NCBI GenBank assembly: GCA_002707155.1
Contig: PAME01000022.1
Span: 1 to 64,000, forward strand
Source: Crocinitomicaceae bacterium
GTDB taxonomy: Bacteria; Bacteroidota; Bacteroidia; Flavobacteriales_G; Salibacteraceae
Reading direction: 5' to 3'
DNA length: 64,000 bases
The translations under genes were made by a program, and so were the position numbers. This document shows positions 56,380-64,000 of this stretch, piece by piece. The stretch's first letter is position 1; the number at the start of each line of letters is the position of its first letter. Under the pieces are notes generated by a model, which did not search any database, was not told the origin of the DNA, and was given only the letters and a program-made list of their open reading frames with translations.

Positions 56380-56946
56380 ATGGATTTCATTCGCAAACAG
56401 TTTTCGGAAGCTAAGTCAGTTCTTGATGAATTTTCTACAGAAGAAAACTTTCAAAAGATTCAAAAAGCCGGAGATATATTGAGCCAAGCTTTAACGAATG
56501 GTAACAAGATTATCTCGTGTGGTAATGGTGGCTCTATGAGCGATGCCATGCATTTTGCGGAAGAACTATCGGGTAGATACAGAGAAAACAGAAAGCCACT
56601 TGCAGCTATAGCTATATCTGATAGTGGACATCTTACTTGCGTTGGAAACGATTACGGTTACGATCAAATATTTTCTCGTTTTGTCGAAGGGCTTGGAAAA
56701 GAAGGTGATGTTTTATTGGCAATCAGTACCAGTGGAAATTCAGCAAACGTTATTAATGCAATTCATGCTGCAAAAAATGTGGGTATGAAAGCTATTGGAC
56801 TCACTGGCAAAGACGGTGGTAAAATGGCTGGCCTTTGCGATTTAGAGATTCGCGCTCCACACTCCGAATATGCAGATAGAGTGCAAGAAATTCATATTAA
56901 GGTGATACATTCTTTGATTGGCTATATAGAATCACAAGTTTGTTAG
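56380..56946 (+). CDS. gmhA: Sedoheptulose-7-phosphate isomerase GmhA
   Basis: GmhA makes D-glycero-manno-heptose 7-phosphate, the first step of ADP-heptose synthesis for LPS core. The ATG at 56380 gives 188 residues, like the E. coli enzyme; an earlier in-frame start lies inside dsbD. Conserved stretches are [27 protein letters not shown] near residue 44, [22 protein letters not shown] near 85, [13 protein letters not shown] near 115 and the C-terminal [17 protein letters not shown]. It starts eight bases after dsbD. Other heptose genes (gmhB, hldE) are not in the window. Confidence 0.94.
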   Translation: MDFIRKQFSEAKSVLDEFSTEENFQKIQKAGDILSQALTNGNKIISCGNGGSMSDAMHFAEELSGRYRENRKPLAAIAISDSGHLTCVGNDYGYDQIFSRFVEGLGKEGDVLLAISTSGNSANVINAIHAAKNVGMKAIGLTGKDGGKMAGLCDLEIRAPHSEYADRVQEIHIKVIHSLIGYIESQVC

Positions 56947-56990
56947 GATAACTTCTTTGTATCGTAAACTCATCGACTTAGACGATTTTC

Positions 56991-56998
56991 TATTTTTG
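56991..56998 (+). promoter_or_regulatory. Putative -7 element for the GT2 gene
   Basis: TATTTTTG is an exact TAnnTTTG match, 17 bases before the ATG at 57016. A -33 TTG at the usual spacing was not found. Confidence 0.5.
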
Positions 56999-57015
56999 TC
57001 GCAAACAGTTCAACT

Positions 57016-57762
57016 ATGATTAAAGGAAAAAAGGTAGTCGTTGTAATGCCTGCCTACAATGCCTCAAAAACGCTTGAGAAAACATACAGCGAAATTGACT
57101 TTGACATAGTAGACGATGTAATTTTAGTGGACGATCACAGTCCTGATGACACCGCCGAAGTTGCTAAGCGAATTGGAATAAAACACGTAATTCGCCACGA
57201 ACAGAATAAAGGTTATGGTGGAAATCAAAAAACTTTATACAATAAGGCTTTAGAATTGGGTGCTGATATCGTAATTATGGTTCACCCTGATTACCAATAC
57301 ACTCCTCTCCTTATTCCTTCTATCGCGCACATGATTGCGAATGATTTATATCCAGCAGTTCTTGCTTCTCGAATTCTTGGAAAAGGTGCGCTTAAAGGTG
57401 GAATGCCCCTGTATAAGTACATCGCAAATCGATGTTTGACTTTGTATCAAAACATTTTGATGAACCAAAAGCTTTCTGAGTATCATTCTGGATATCGTGC
57501 ATTTTCAAGGGAGGTTTTAGAGGGAATCAATTACAATATCAACTCCGACGATTTTGTGTTTGATAATCAAATGCTTACTCAGATTTTTTACGCTGGTTTC
57601 GAAATTGGCGAGGTTACTTGCCCTACTAAATATTTTGAAGAAGCGTCTTCTATCAACTTTAAACGCAGTTCAATTTATGGTTTCGGTGTGCTTTGGACCA
57701 GCTGGATTTACTTTGTAAATAAATTGGGGTTGGTAAAGTCAAAGATTTTTAACCAGAAATAA
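57016..57762 (+). CDS. Glycosyltransferase family 2 (polyprenyl-phosphate sugar synthase-like)
   Basis: A 248-residue GT2 enzyme with the GT-A fold: VVVVMPAYNASKTLEKTY near residue 6, the DDVILVDDHSPDDTAEVAK pair of aspartates near residue 35, NKGYGGNQKTLYNKALE near 66 and MVHPDYQYTPLL (a D-x-D-like motif) near 92. HSGYRAFSREVL near residue 157 is common in dolichyl/undecaprenyl-phosphate sugar synthases. It might provide a lipid-linked sugar for the GT-C transferase 5 kb upstream, but that link is speculative. It has its own -7 element and is convergent with the NifU-like gene. Confidence 0.82.
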   Translation: MIKGKKVVVVMPAYNASKTLEKTYSEIDFDIVDDVILVDDHSPDDTAEVAKRIGIKHVIRHEQNKGYGGNQKTLYNKALELGADIVIMVHPDYQYTPLLIPSIAHMIANDLYPAVLASRILGKGALKGGMPLYKYIANRCLTLYQNILMNQKLSEYHSGYRAFSREVLEGINYNINSDDFVFDNQMLTQIFYAGFEIGEVTCPTKYFEEASSINFKRSSIYGFGVLWTSWIYFVNKLGLVKSKIFNQK

Positions 57763-57768
57763 GTAAAA

Positions 57769-58032
57769 CTACTTATTCAACTGAAATCCTACCGCCTCTA
57801 CTTTTTGAATTTCAGGAACCGCCTTCACAATAGCTTCTTCTACTCCTGCTTTAAAAGTCATGTTGTTCATGGAGCAACTCGTGCAGGCACCTTTTAGCTC
57901 AACTCTAGCAATGCCTTCTTCAGTTACTTCAACCAATTCTAAGTCACCACCATCTTCTTTTACAAAAACCCGTAAATCGTTTAGAGCTTCATCAACTCTT
58001 TGGTAAAGCGAAGACTGAACTGTGTTTTCCAT
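57769..58032 (-). CDS. NifU-like Fe-S scaffold protein (Nfu type)
   Basis: An 87-residue single-domain NifU C-terminal protein that carries Fe-S clusters to target proteins. The cluster-binding CTSCSMNN (Cys53 and Cys56) is intact, with VKEDGGDLELVEVTEEGIARVELKGAC before it. It lies 37 bases downstream of mrp on the same strand, and the two are probably one operon for Fe-S cluster handling. Confidence 0.92.
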   Translation of the reverse strand: MENTVQSSLYQRVDEALNDLRVFVKEDGGDLELVEVTEEGIARVELKGACTSCSMNNMTFKAGVEEAIVKAVPEIQKVEAVGFQLNK

Positions 58033-58069
58033 AATTCTTATTGAACATCAAAAGTAGCTGAAAATCAGC

Positions 58070-59134
58070 CTACTTTTTCTCCATTGTGTTAATCACATTA
58101 TCCACTAAAGCCTCAAAAGCTTTTGAAGAAACCGTGTTGTCTTGCAAAACCGCAGGGCGACCAATATCACCACTTTCACGAATAGACTGCACTAAAGGAA
58201 TCTGACCTAATAACGGTGTATTCATTTTCTCAGACAATTCCTTAGCTCCATCTTTACCGAATATATAGTACTTATTATCCGGTAATTCGGCAGGTGTGAA
58301 GTAACTCATATTTTCAACTAAGCCTAAAACTGGAACATTGATAGAATCTAATTGAAACATATTAATTCCTTTTCGAGCATCGGCTAAAGCAACGGGCTGT
58401 GGTGTGCTTACTACGATAGCACCACTCAGAGGCACTGCCTGTACAATGGACAAATGAACATCTCCAGTTCCTGGAGGCAAATCGACAAGCATGTAATCTA
58501 AGTCTCCCCAATGCACATCTTTTACCATTTGATCCAAGGCTTTACTTGCCATAGGTCCTCGCCAAACAATGGCCTGATCGGTATCAGCAAAAAAACCAAT
58601 GGAAAGAATTTTAACACCATAAGACTCAACTGGAGTCATGTAACTCTTTCCGTTAATGTCTTTCATTCCGGGCTTATGCAATTGTACATCGAACATTATT
58701 GGCGCCGATGGGCCATAAATATCCGCATCAATTAAACCTACTTTGTAGCCCCTTTTTGCTAAGCCAGCGGCAATATTTGCTGTAATTGTAGATTTCCCAA
58801 CACCACCTTTACCAGAAGCCACGGCAATGATGTGTTTTACTCCAGGGAGAACTTTTCGAACTTCAGGATTAGCTTGGTTGTCCTCATTCATAGCAGCTAC
58901 ACTAATATTAGTTTCAACGGCATCACCAATTTTCAATTTCAATTGATGATCGCACGCTTCTTCAATTCGCTTGCGATTATGCATAGCAGGATTGCTTGCC
59001 TGAATCGTACAAGAAATTTTATTTCCTTCAATCTTAATTCCAGACACAAAACCTAAAGAAACTATATCCTTTTTAAGGTCGGGTTCAATAACAAATGAGA
59101 GTGCGCTTAAAACTTGTTCCTGTGTAATTTCCAT
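58070..59134 (-). CDS. mrp: Mrp/NBP35-family Fe-S cluster carrier ATPase
   Basis: A 354-residue P-loop ATPase that binds and transfers Fe-S clusters. The N-terminal ~80 residues are a MIP18/DUF59-type domain (EQVLSALSFVIEPDLKKDIVSLGFV). The deviant Walker A is ASGKGGVGKSTITANIA near residue 107, with the LPPGTGDVHLSIVQAVP segment near 222. In many family members, a CxxC pair near residue 270 binds the cluster; here the region reads VENMSYFTPAELPD and the CxxC appears absent, which is noted also for other Bacteroidota. The ATG is four bases from a -7-like box, so the transcript may be leaderless. Confidence 0.9.
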   Translation of the reverse strand: MEITQEQVLSALSFVIEPDLKKDIVSLGFVSGIKIEGNKISCTIQASNPAMHNRKRIEEACDHQLKLKIGDAVETNISVAAMNEDNQANPEVRKVLPGVKHIIAVASGKGGVGKSTITANIAAGLAKRGYKVGLIDADIYGPSAPIMFDVQLHKPGMKDINGKSYMTPVESYGVKILSIGFFADTDQAIVWRGPMASKALDQMVKDVHWGDLDYMLVDLPPGTGDVHLSIVQAVPLSGAIVVSTPQPVALADARKGINMFQLDSINVPVLGLVENMSYFTPAELPDNKYYIFGKDGAKELSEKMNTPLLGQIPLVQSIRESGDIGRPAVLQDNTVSSKAFEALVDNVINTMEKK

Positions 59135-59138
59135 AATG

Positions 59139-59146
59139 CAAATGTA
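59139..59146 (-). promoter_or_regulatory. Putative -7 element for mrp-nfu
   Basis: The minus strand reads TACATTTG, ending only four bases before the mrp ATG at 59134; CAA at 59163-59165 gives a TTG 16 bases further upstream. If used, transcription would start at or next to the start codon. Confidence 0.4.
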
Positions 59147-59253
59147 GTATCTGACTTGGTTTCAAGACTATCATTTAAAGTCAATAAAGACTAAAAAAAA
59201 GTGCAGATACCTTCCAAATAGGGAAGTTTGTTTCAAAGGTAAGTTGGATTTAG

Positions 59254-59592
59254 TTATAGCTTTAGCTCCACCATTGGATCCCAATACAACTTTTTGAAGT
59301 TAATAATTTGATCATTTTCAACTTCAATATTCTCCAACTCCAACAATTCTTGCATTCGAAAAGGAGTTTCAAAGTGATGTTTTCCTGTTAACAATCCATT
59401 TCGATTCACCACACGGTGAGCGGGAATATCTGACATAGAATGCGCTCCATTCATTGCATAACCAACCATTCTAGAAGACCTAGCCATTCCTAGATACTTT
59501 GCGATTGCTCCATAAGAGGTTACTCTCCCTTTTGGAATCTGTCGCGCAACATCATAAACGTCTTGAAAAAAAGTATAGGTTTTTTCTTGCAC
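59254..59592 (-). CDS. Alkyltransferase-like protein (ATL, MGMT fold without the Cys)
   Basis: A 112-residue MGMT-fold protein starting at GTG 59592, overlapping the trmB stop by one base (TAGTG). The DNA-binding helix and RVTSYGAIAKYLGMARSSRMVGYAMN are present, but the active-site motif reads IPAHRVV: Ala58 replaces the alkyl-accepting Cys of PCHRV. Such ATLs bind O6-alkylguanine and pass the lesion to nucleotide excision repair rather than repairing it. Trp or Ala at this site is typical of ATLs. The gene ends the SDR-trmB-ATL row. Confidence 0.9.
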   Translation of the reverse strand: MQEKTYTFFQDVYDVARQIPKGRVTSYGAIAKYLGMARSSRMVGYAMNGAHSMSDIPAHRVVNRNGLLTGKHHFETPFRMQELLELENIEVENDQIINFKKLYWDPMVELKL

Positions 59593-60320
59593 TAAGGAGT
59601 AAATTGAGTGTACGTAATAATATGCCCCCGAGCCGAAAACAGTTCTTCGTAATAGGTTTTAATAGTTAGAATTTCTTGAGTTGGGATATGCCTACCGGCT
59701 TCATTTGATTCTTTGAATCGTTCAAAATCAGCTCCATATAAATCTGGAGTACTGAGCAATTTTTTGTATCCATGTTCAATAATTTCTTGTTGTATAAACT
59801 CATATAAAAAACTACTATCTGTTTTTAAATGAATTACTCCTTCTGGTTTTAGAAACTTCCTGTAACGATCTACAAACATTTTACCGCTAAGTCTTTTTCG
59901 AGCCCTATTTTCCTTCTCCTGCGGATCTGGAAAAGTGATCCAGATTTCATCAATCTCGTCTTTTGCAAAAAAGGCCGTTATAAAGTCAATTCTTGTTCTT
60001 AGAAAATGGACATTTAACAAGTCCTCTTCTATGGCTTCTTTTGCTCCATACCATATACGATTACCCTTTATATCTATTCCAATAAAATTTTTTTCAGGAG
60101 ATAACTTACCCATTCCAACTGAATACTCCCCCTTTCCGCAACCAAGTTCTAGAATTATAGGGTTATTATTTTTGAATACTTGCTTACCCCAGTTTCCGGC
60201 CAAAGAATGCGTCTTTCCAACTCCTCTTTTACGATCAAAAACCTCATCCATTAATGGCTCCGTAACATTCGAAAAAGCCTTAGTATCGGAAAAACGCAGT
60301 AGTTTTTTCTTTTTACCCAT
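59592..60320 (-). CDS. trmB: tRNA (guanine46-N7)-methyltransferase
   Basis: A 242-residue SAM enzyme that makes m7G46 in the variable loop of tRNA. The SAM-binding motif is LELGCGKGEYSVGMGKLSP near residue 54 and the catalytic region is EIWITFPDPQEKENRARKRL near residue 124. VIHLKTDSSFLYEF and a C-terminal TYYEELFSARGH follow. It starts two bases after the SDR stop and its stop overlaps the ATL start codon, so the three form one transcript. Confidence 0.95.
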   Translation of the reverse strand: MGKKKKLLRFSDTKAFSNVTEPLMDEVFDRKRGVGKTHSLAGNWGKQVFKNNNPIILELGCGKGEYSVGMGKLSPEKNFIGIDIKGNRIWYGAKEAIEEDLLNVHFLRTRIDFITAFFAKDEIDEIWITFPDPQEKENRARKRLSGKMFVDRYRKFLKPEGVIHLKTDSSFLYEFIQQEIIEHGYKKLLSTPDLYGADFERFKESNEAGRHIPTQEILTIKTYYEELFSARGHIITYTQFTP

Positions 60321-60322
60321 TA

Positions 60323-61018
60323 TCAGTACTTAGGATTAATTGGTTTTATTTCAAACTCTTCAACCAACCCATTGCTTTTTATAGCCATTAAAACTCCATT
60401 TGCTACATCTTCTGGTTGAACAAAATCATCAACAGGAGCATCAAGTCCATCCCAACTTGCAGTATTCGTTGAACCTGGTAGAATCGCAGTTACTTTAACA
60501 TCATAATCTCTTAGTTCACTTCGCAAAATTTTGGTGTAGCTATACAATGCTTGCTTACTCAATGAATAGGAAACAGCTCTTTTACGCATTTTTTTACTAA
60601 GAACGGAACAGATATTTATAATGTGACCAGACTTTCTTTTTTTAAACTCAGGCAAAAAGGGTTGTGTCAATCGCATTGCGCTGAAAAAGTTCACGTTAAA
60701 CATATTCATCAGTCCATTTTCACTCAAATCATCAAGGCTATCTTCTTCATAAACACCAACATTGTTTACTAGAATATCAATGTCTCCCCAGTAATTCAAA
60801 AAGGTTTCCGCAAAGTTTCTTGTTTCATGTTTTTGAGAAAAATCAACTGACTTTGTAATTACCTCAATATTGGGATAAATTGCTTGAATTTCCTTTCTCA
60901 AAAAATCCAATTCTTCGAGGTTTCTGGCACCTAAACCCAAGTCGTAACCTTCATTTGCCAAAGCGAGCGTAATCGCTTTTCCTATTCCTTTAGTGGCCCC
61001 AGATACTATAGCTTTCAT
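60323..61018 (-). CDS. Short-chain dehydrogenase/reductase
   Basis: A 231-residue classical SDR. The NAD(P)-binding motif is SGATKGIGKAITLAL near residue 6, the NNVGVYEEDSLDDL segment is near residue 86 and the catalytic YSLSKQALYSYTK (Tyr and Lys four apart) is near residue 145. The segment GARNLEELDFLRKEIQA fits an NADP-preferring enzyme (Arg after the second strand). It is the first gene of the SDR-trmB-ATL row. The substrate is unknown. Confidence 0.85.
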   Translation of the reverse strand: MKAIVSGATKGIGKAITLALANEGYDLGLGARNLEELDFLRKEIQAIYPNIEVITKSVDFSQKHETRNFAETFLNYWGDIDILVNNVGVYEEDSLDDLSENGLMNMFNVNFFSAMRLTQPFLPEFKKRKSGHIINICSVLSKKMRKRAVSYSLSKQALYSYTKILRSELRDYDVKVTAILPGSTNTASWDGLDAPVDDFVQPEDVANGVLMAIKSNGLVEEFEIKPINPKY

Positions 61019-61142
61019 TACTTCTTTTTAGTTTATCAAATAAACAAAACAATCGCGGGTTAGCTTAGAGAAATTCTTGAAGTATTTTTTATTGTCTATT
61101 TTCTCTGAAATTGACAATATTTGATTTGGAATTTGCTCCATT

Positions 61143-62246
61143 TTGAATAATCAGAAACAAAATACTAGATTAAAAAAAGTGCTCTTTGGAGTATTGAATT
61201 GGGGGCTAGGACATGCGACAAGAAGCACTCCACTTATTCAACACTTAACAAACAGTGGTGTTGAGGTTGAAATTGCATCAGATGGATTAGCATTGGCGTA
61301 TTTGCAACAAGAATTTCCTGCCTTAAAATTTCACAAGTTAAAAGGTTATGATATTCAATATTCAACTAATAAAAACCTGCTTTTACTTGCCCTTCTTTGC
61401 CAAATTCCAAAACTAAAAATTGCAATAGCCAGCGAACAAAAGAAGGTCAAGGAAATTTTATCTAAAGACAGTTTTGATTTAATTCTGTCGGATAATAGAT
61501 ATGGCTTTCGGTCTTTGGAGGTAAAAAGCTTTCTAATTAGCCATCAACTAAAATTGATAACACCTCCAATTTTTAAAGGAGTAAATAACGTGCTTTTAAA
61601 ATACCAAAAAGGCTTTAAATCTATTTTTATTCCAGATTATGCAAATCAAGAAAAAAAACTGAGTGGGAAGTTATCAGAGACCAATTTACCGCACCATTTT
61701 ATTCATCCAATTATTGCTTTCAGTGAACCCGTAGCAATTACGTCTGTGAAAGATATTGATTATTTAATCATCCTTTCTGGTCCTGAGCCTCAACGAACAT
61801 TGCTCGAAAGAAGACTAATAGAAATAATCCCTTTAAAAGAAATTAAAGTGGTTTTAATTCGAGGAACTGAGCAACCTTTCTCCGAAAAATCCAATATAGA
61901 AACACACAATTTAGTGCAGCGAAATGAATTGGAAAAGCTAATTTATAGAAGTAAAAAATTGATTTGTCGTTCTGGGTATTCTACCATTATGGATATGCAT
62001 TTTCTGCAAATCCCATGTATACTAATCCCTACTCCTGGTCAAACTGAACAGGAATATTTGGCTGAACTATTACTGGACGACCCAAGCTTTTTAGTTACAC
62101 AGCAACACCTATTGACTTCAAAAATCTTTGACTGGGAGCCAAAAAAAACAATGCAAAAAAAGCCTTTCCTTGCCCAGAAACTGGTCAATAGAAAGGCTTT
62201 TGAAGATGCTTTGTTATTAGAAGGGTTTGTTATGCCAACATCGTAA
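61143..62246 (+). CDS. MurG-like glycosyltransferase
   Basis: A 367-residue GT-B-fold protein resembling UDP-GlcNAc/UDP-glycosyltransferases of the MurG/MGT type: VLFGVLNWGLGHATRSTPLI near residue 14, and CRSGYSTIMDMHFLQIPCILIPTPGQTEQEYLAELL near residue 277, the donor-binding region. The TTG at 61143 is the chosen start; a GTG at 61179 (VLFGVLNW...) is a second option. The final 17 bases overlap the convergent pdhC gene, and a terminator hairpin for pdhC lies within its last 90 bases. Substrate and acceptor are unknown. Confidence 0.8.
   Translation: MNNQKQNTRLKKVLFGVLNWGLGHATRSTPLIQHLTNSGVEVEIASDGLALAYLQQEFPALKFHKLKGYDIQYSTNKNLLLLALLCQIPKLKIAIASEQKKVKEILSKDSFDLILSDNRYGFRSLEVKSFLISHQLKLITPPIFKGVNNVLLKYQKGFKSIFIPDYANQEKKLSGKLSETNLPHHFIHPIIAFSEPVAITSVKDIDYLIILSGPEPQRTLLERRLIEIIPLKEIKVVLIRGTEQPFSEKSNIETHNLVQRNELEKLIYRSKKLICRSGYSTIMDMHFLQIPCILIPTPGQTEQEYLAELLLDDPSFLVTQQHLLTSKIFDWEPKKTMQKKPFLAQKLVNRKAFEDALLLEGFVMPTS
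62155..62201 (-). terminator. Terminator of pdhA-pdhC inside the facing gene
   Basis: A perfect 11-bp stem, AAAAGCCTTTC (62158-62168) and GAAAGGCTTTT (62191-62201), 22-base loop, is followed on the minus strand by a T-run (62155-62161). It lies about 29 bases beyond the pdhC stop but inside the coding sequence of the convergent glycosyltransferase. Confidence 0.8.
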
Positions 62247-63474
62247 CGGGATTCTCCACAAACTGTTTGAAAGTCTGTAAGAACAATGCCCCACTGGCAC
62301 CATCAACTGTTCTGTGGTCACACGTCAAAGTAACCTTCATTACGTTTCCAACAGCTAATTCACCATTTCTTACCACTGGTTCTTGTTTGATTGCCCCAAC
62401 TGCTAGAATACATGATTCAGGTGCATTCAGAATTGAAGTAAACTGTTCAATTCCAAACATTCCAAGGTTAGATACAGTAAATGTGTTTCCTTGAAGTTCC
62501 TCTAATGATATCTTTTTCTCTTTTGCTTTTCCTGCAAATTCTTTTACTTCAGCTGATATACCTGAAAGCGACTTTTGATCTGCAAACTTCACTACAGGCA
62601 CAAGCAACCCATCTTCAACTGCCATTGCAACTCCAATGCTTACATGATCGTTTTGACGAACACTTTTAGATTCTTCTATCCAAGAGGTATTCACATTAGG
62701 ATGAGTTCTTAATGCTGAAGCAACTGCTTTAATTACGATGTCATTAAATGAAATCTTAACTTCAGACACTTCGTTTAAGCTCTTTCTTGCCGCGATCGTA
62801 TTATCCATGTCTAAAGAAATGGTTAAGTAGAAATGAGGCGCACTAAACTGATTACTAGTTAAACTCTTAGCAATTGATTTTCTCATTTGAGAAGCTGGCA
62901 CATCCGTATACGACTCTTTAGCACTTTGACCAACAGAGGAAGAAGCTGCAGGAGTATAATTATCGATATCCTTTTTAACAATTCTTCCACCATCTCCAGA
63001 ACCAGATACAGAAGAGAGGTTGATTCCTTTCTCTTCTGCTAATTTCTTTGCCAACGGACTTGCTTTAAGCCGCTCATTCATAGAAGGAGTTGAGTCAGAA
63101 ACAGGAGCTGATTTAGTCTCCTCTTTAGTTTCTGTTTGACTTTCTACCTCAGGCTTATCCTCTTTTTCGACTTCTGCGGGAGCTTCCGCTTTCGCATTGG
63201 ACGATTCGGCATTTAATATTTCAGAAATATCTTCACCTTTCTCTCCTAATATGGCTAAAATTCCATCAACAGGGGCAACAGCTCCTTTTTCAACACCAAT
63301 ATGCAATAAAACTCCATCTTGAAACGACTCAAATTCCATTGTAGCCTTATCGGTTTCGATATCTGCTAAAAGTTCGCCCGATTCAACGCTATCTCCAACT
63401 TTTTTATGCCACTCCGCAACTACACCTTCTTCCATGGTGTCACTTAGTTTGGGCATTCTTACTACTTCAGCCAT
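62230..63474 (-). CDS. pdhC: Pyruvate dehydrogenase E2, dihydrolipoamide acetyltransferase
   Basis: The 414-residue core of the pyruvate dehydrogenase complex transfers acetyl groups from E1 to CoA. It has a single lipoyl domain (Lys43 in ETDKATME), an Ala/Glu/Pro/Ser-rich linker (~90-130), the E3-binding domain (SPLAKKLAEEKGINLSSVSG near residue 138) and the catalytic domain with His387 and Asp391 (DHRTVDGASG). Many flavobacterial E2 proteins carry two lipoyl domains; one is present here. The ATG is three bases after the pdhA stop, so the two are cotranscribed. Confidence 0.95.
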   Translation of the reverse strand: MAEVVRMPKLSDTMEEGVVAEWHKKVGDSVESGELLADIETDKATMEFESFQDGVLLHIGVEKGAVAPVDGILAILGEKGEDISEILNAESSNAKAEAPAEVEKEDKPEVESQTETKEETKSAPVSDSTPSMNERLKASPLAKKLAEEKGINLSSVSGSGDGGRIVKKDIDNYTPAASSSVGQSAKESYTDVPASQMRKSIAKSLTSNQFSAPHFYLTISLDMDNTIAARKSLNEVSEVKISFNDIVIKAVASALRTHPNVNTSWIEESKSVRQNDHVSIGVAMAVEDGLLVPVVKFADQKSLSGISAEVKEFAGKAKEKKISLEELQGNTFTVSNLGMFGIEQFTSILNAPESCILAVGAIKQEPVVRNGELAVGNVMKVTLTCDHRTVDGASGALFLQTFKQFVENPVTMLA

Positions 63475-63477
63475 AGT

Positions 63478-64000
63478 TTAATCTGTTACAAATGGATAAT
63501 CCTCTTCAACGTATACATCTTTATATAATTCTGATGCTTCTGGCATAGCAGATTCTTCAGCAAAAGTTACTGACTCATCAACCATGTCTTTTACGTTTTG
63601 TTTAATTTCTTCTAGTTGCTTTTCGGTTGCGTACTTTTTTGTTTTAATAATTTCAAGCACCTTTTCAATTGGATCTTTTGACTGCCATTCTTTAACCTCA
63701 TCTTTAGCTCTATATTTTTGAGGGTCAGACATTGAGTGGCCTTTGTATCTATAAGTTCTAATATCCAATAAATAAGGACCATTTCCTTTTCTACAATGAG
63801 TAGAAGCGCGTTCGATGGCATCATGAACAGCTTCAACAGTCATTCCGTCAACAGACTCTGATGGCATCTCGTAGCTATCACCTATTTTTGACATATCAGT
63901 GACGTTTGTAGTTCTTTCCACTGAAGTCCCCATTGCATAGTTATTATTCTCGATGATAAAAACTACCGGAATTTTCCAAATCATTGCCATGTTAAAGGTC
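63478..64000 (-). CDS. pdhA: Pyruvate dehydrogenase E1 alpha subunit (3' part)
   Basis: The frame runs from the stop at 63478 to the window edge, about 174 residues, so the start and the TPP-binding domain are missing. The visible part has ENNNYAMGTSVERTTN, the TPP-binding end, and RTYRYKGHSMSDPQKYR, the phosphorylation loop that covers the active site. It pairs with PdhB, which lies at 6.4 kb, to form E1. It is the first of the pdhA-pdhC pair. Confidence 0.93.
   Translation of the reverse strand, partial: TFNMAMIWKIPVVFIIENNNYAMGTSVERTTNVTDMSKIGDSYEMPSESVDGMTVEAVHDAIERASTHCRKGNGPYLLDIRTYRYKGHSMSDPQKYRAKDEVKEWQSKDPIEKVLEIIKTKKYATEKQLEEIKQNVKDMVDESVTFAEESAMPEASELYKDVYVEEDYPFVTD

Noticed and set aside
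57758..57777. AATAAGTA/TACTTATT hairpin between the convergent GT2 and NifU-like genes as terminator
   Set aside because: The stem is AT-rich and lacks a T-run, so support is too weak to list.

Overview
The window is AT-rich chromosomal DNA from a member of the Bacteroidota, most likely a marine-type Flavobacteriales. The evidence is a complete gldK-gldL-gldM-gldN type IX secretion/gliding core with a PorP/SprF-family protein, two likely T9SS cargo proteins, promoters of the Bacteroidota form (TTG/TTTG, about 20 bp, TAnnTTTG), almost no Shine-Dalgarno sites, and gene neighbourhoods usual in flavobacteria (thyA-folA, etfAB-pdhB, miaB to groEL). No phage, plasmid, insertion sequence, CRISPR or defence genes were seen; the content is almost all core genome.

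Layout. 1-1051: 5' part of a large secreted surface protein. 1.2-6.3 kb (minus): folA, thyA, a nucleoside transporter, a bifunctional-nuclease-family protein and etfAB. 6.4-12 kb (plus): pdhB, a lipoprotein, the membrane pyrophosphatase hppA overlapping a YceI lipoprotein, and an outer-membrane barrel. 12-19.5 kb: two deoxynucleoside kinases, a GH3-family protein, a Kelch/T9SS protein, sppA and folK. 19.6-26.4 kb: an OmpA/TPR-like lipoprotein, a 64-residue Cys-rich lipoprotein, a TrmH-type methyltransferase, mutS, tRNA-Gly, tRNA-Leu, a cold-shock gene and crcB. 26.4-34.9 kb: kdtA, a barrel protein, and a six-gene nucleotide-sugar operon. 34.9-44.7 kb (minus): topA, a degenerate arginase-like protein, PorP/SprF and gldKLMN. 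44.9-51.5 kb (plus): miaB, an interrupted sigma-54 activator, lptE, a TPR-like protein, secG and groES-groEL. 51.6-57.8 kb: a GT-C glycosyltransferase, a queuosine-precursor transporter, dsbD, gmhA and a GT2. 57.8-64 kb: NifU-like and Mrp Fe-S factors, an alkyltransferase-like protein, trmB, an SDR, a glycosyltransferase, and pdhC-pdhA running off the end.

How the genes fit together. One theme is the cell envelope: Kdo transfer (kdtA), heptose precursor (gmhA), sugar nucleotides, LPS transport (lptE), protein export (secG, T9SS) and periplasmic thiol chemistry (dsbD). A second is nucleotide/folate metabolism (folA, thyA, folK, two kinases, a nucleoside transporter). A third is energy metabolism (etfAB, pdhABC in two places, hppA).

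Most worth checking: (1) kdtA has no ATG/GTG/TTG upstream of its catalytic Glu motif, so its likely start is ATC at 27632, or a base is wrong; (2) a TAA splits the sigma-54 activator in its AAA+ domain; (3) the arginase-like protein beside the T9SS genes lacks three of six metal ligands; (4) dsbD carries a tandem duplication of its N-terminal redox domain; (5) an intrinsic terminator for the pdh operon lies inside the coding sequence of the facing gene. I found no clear new defence or mobile system.
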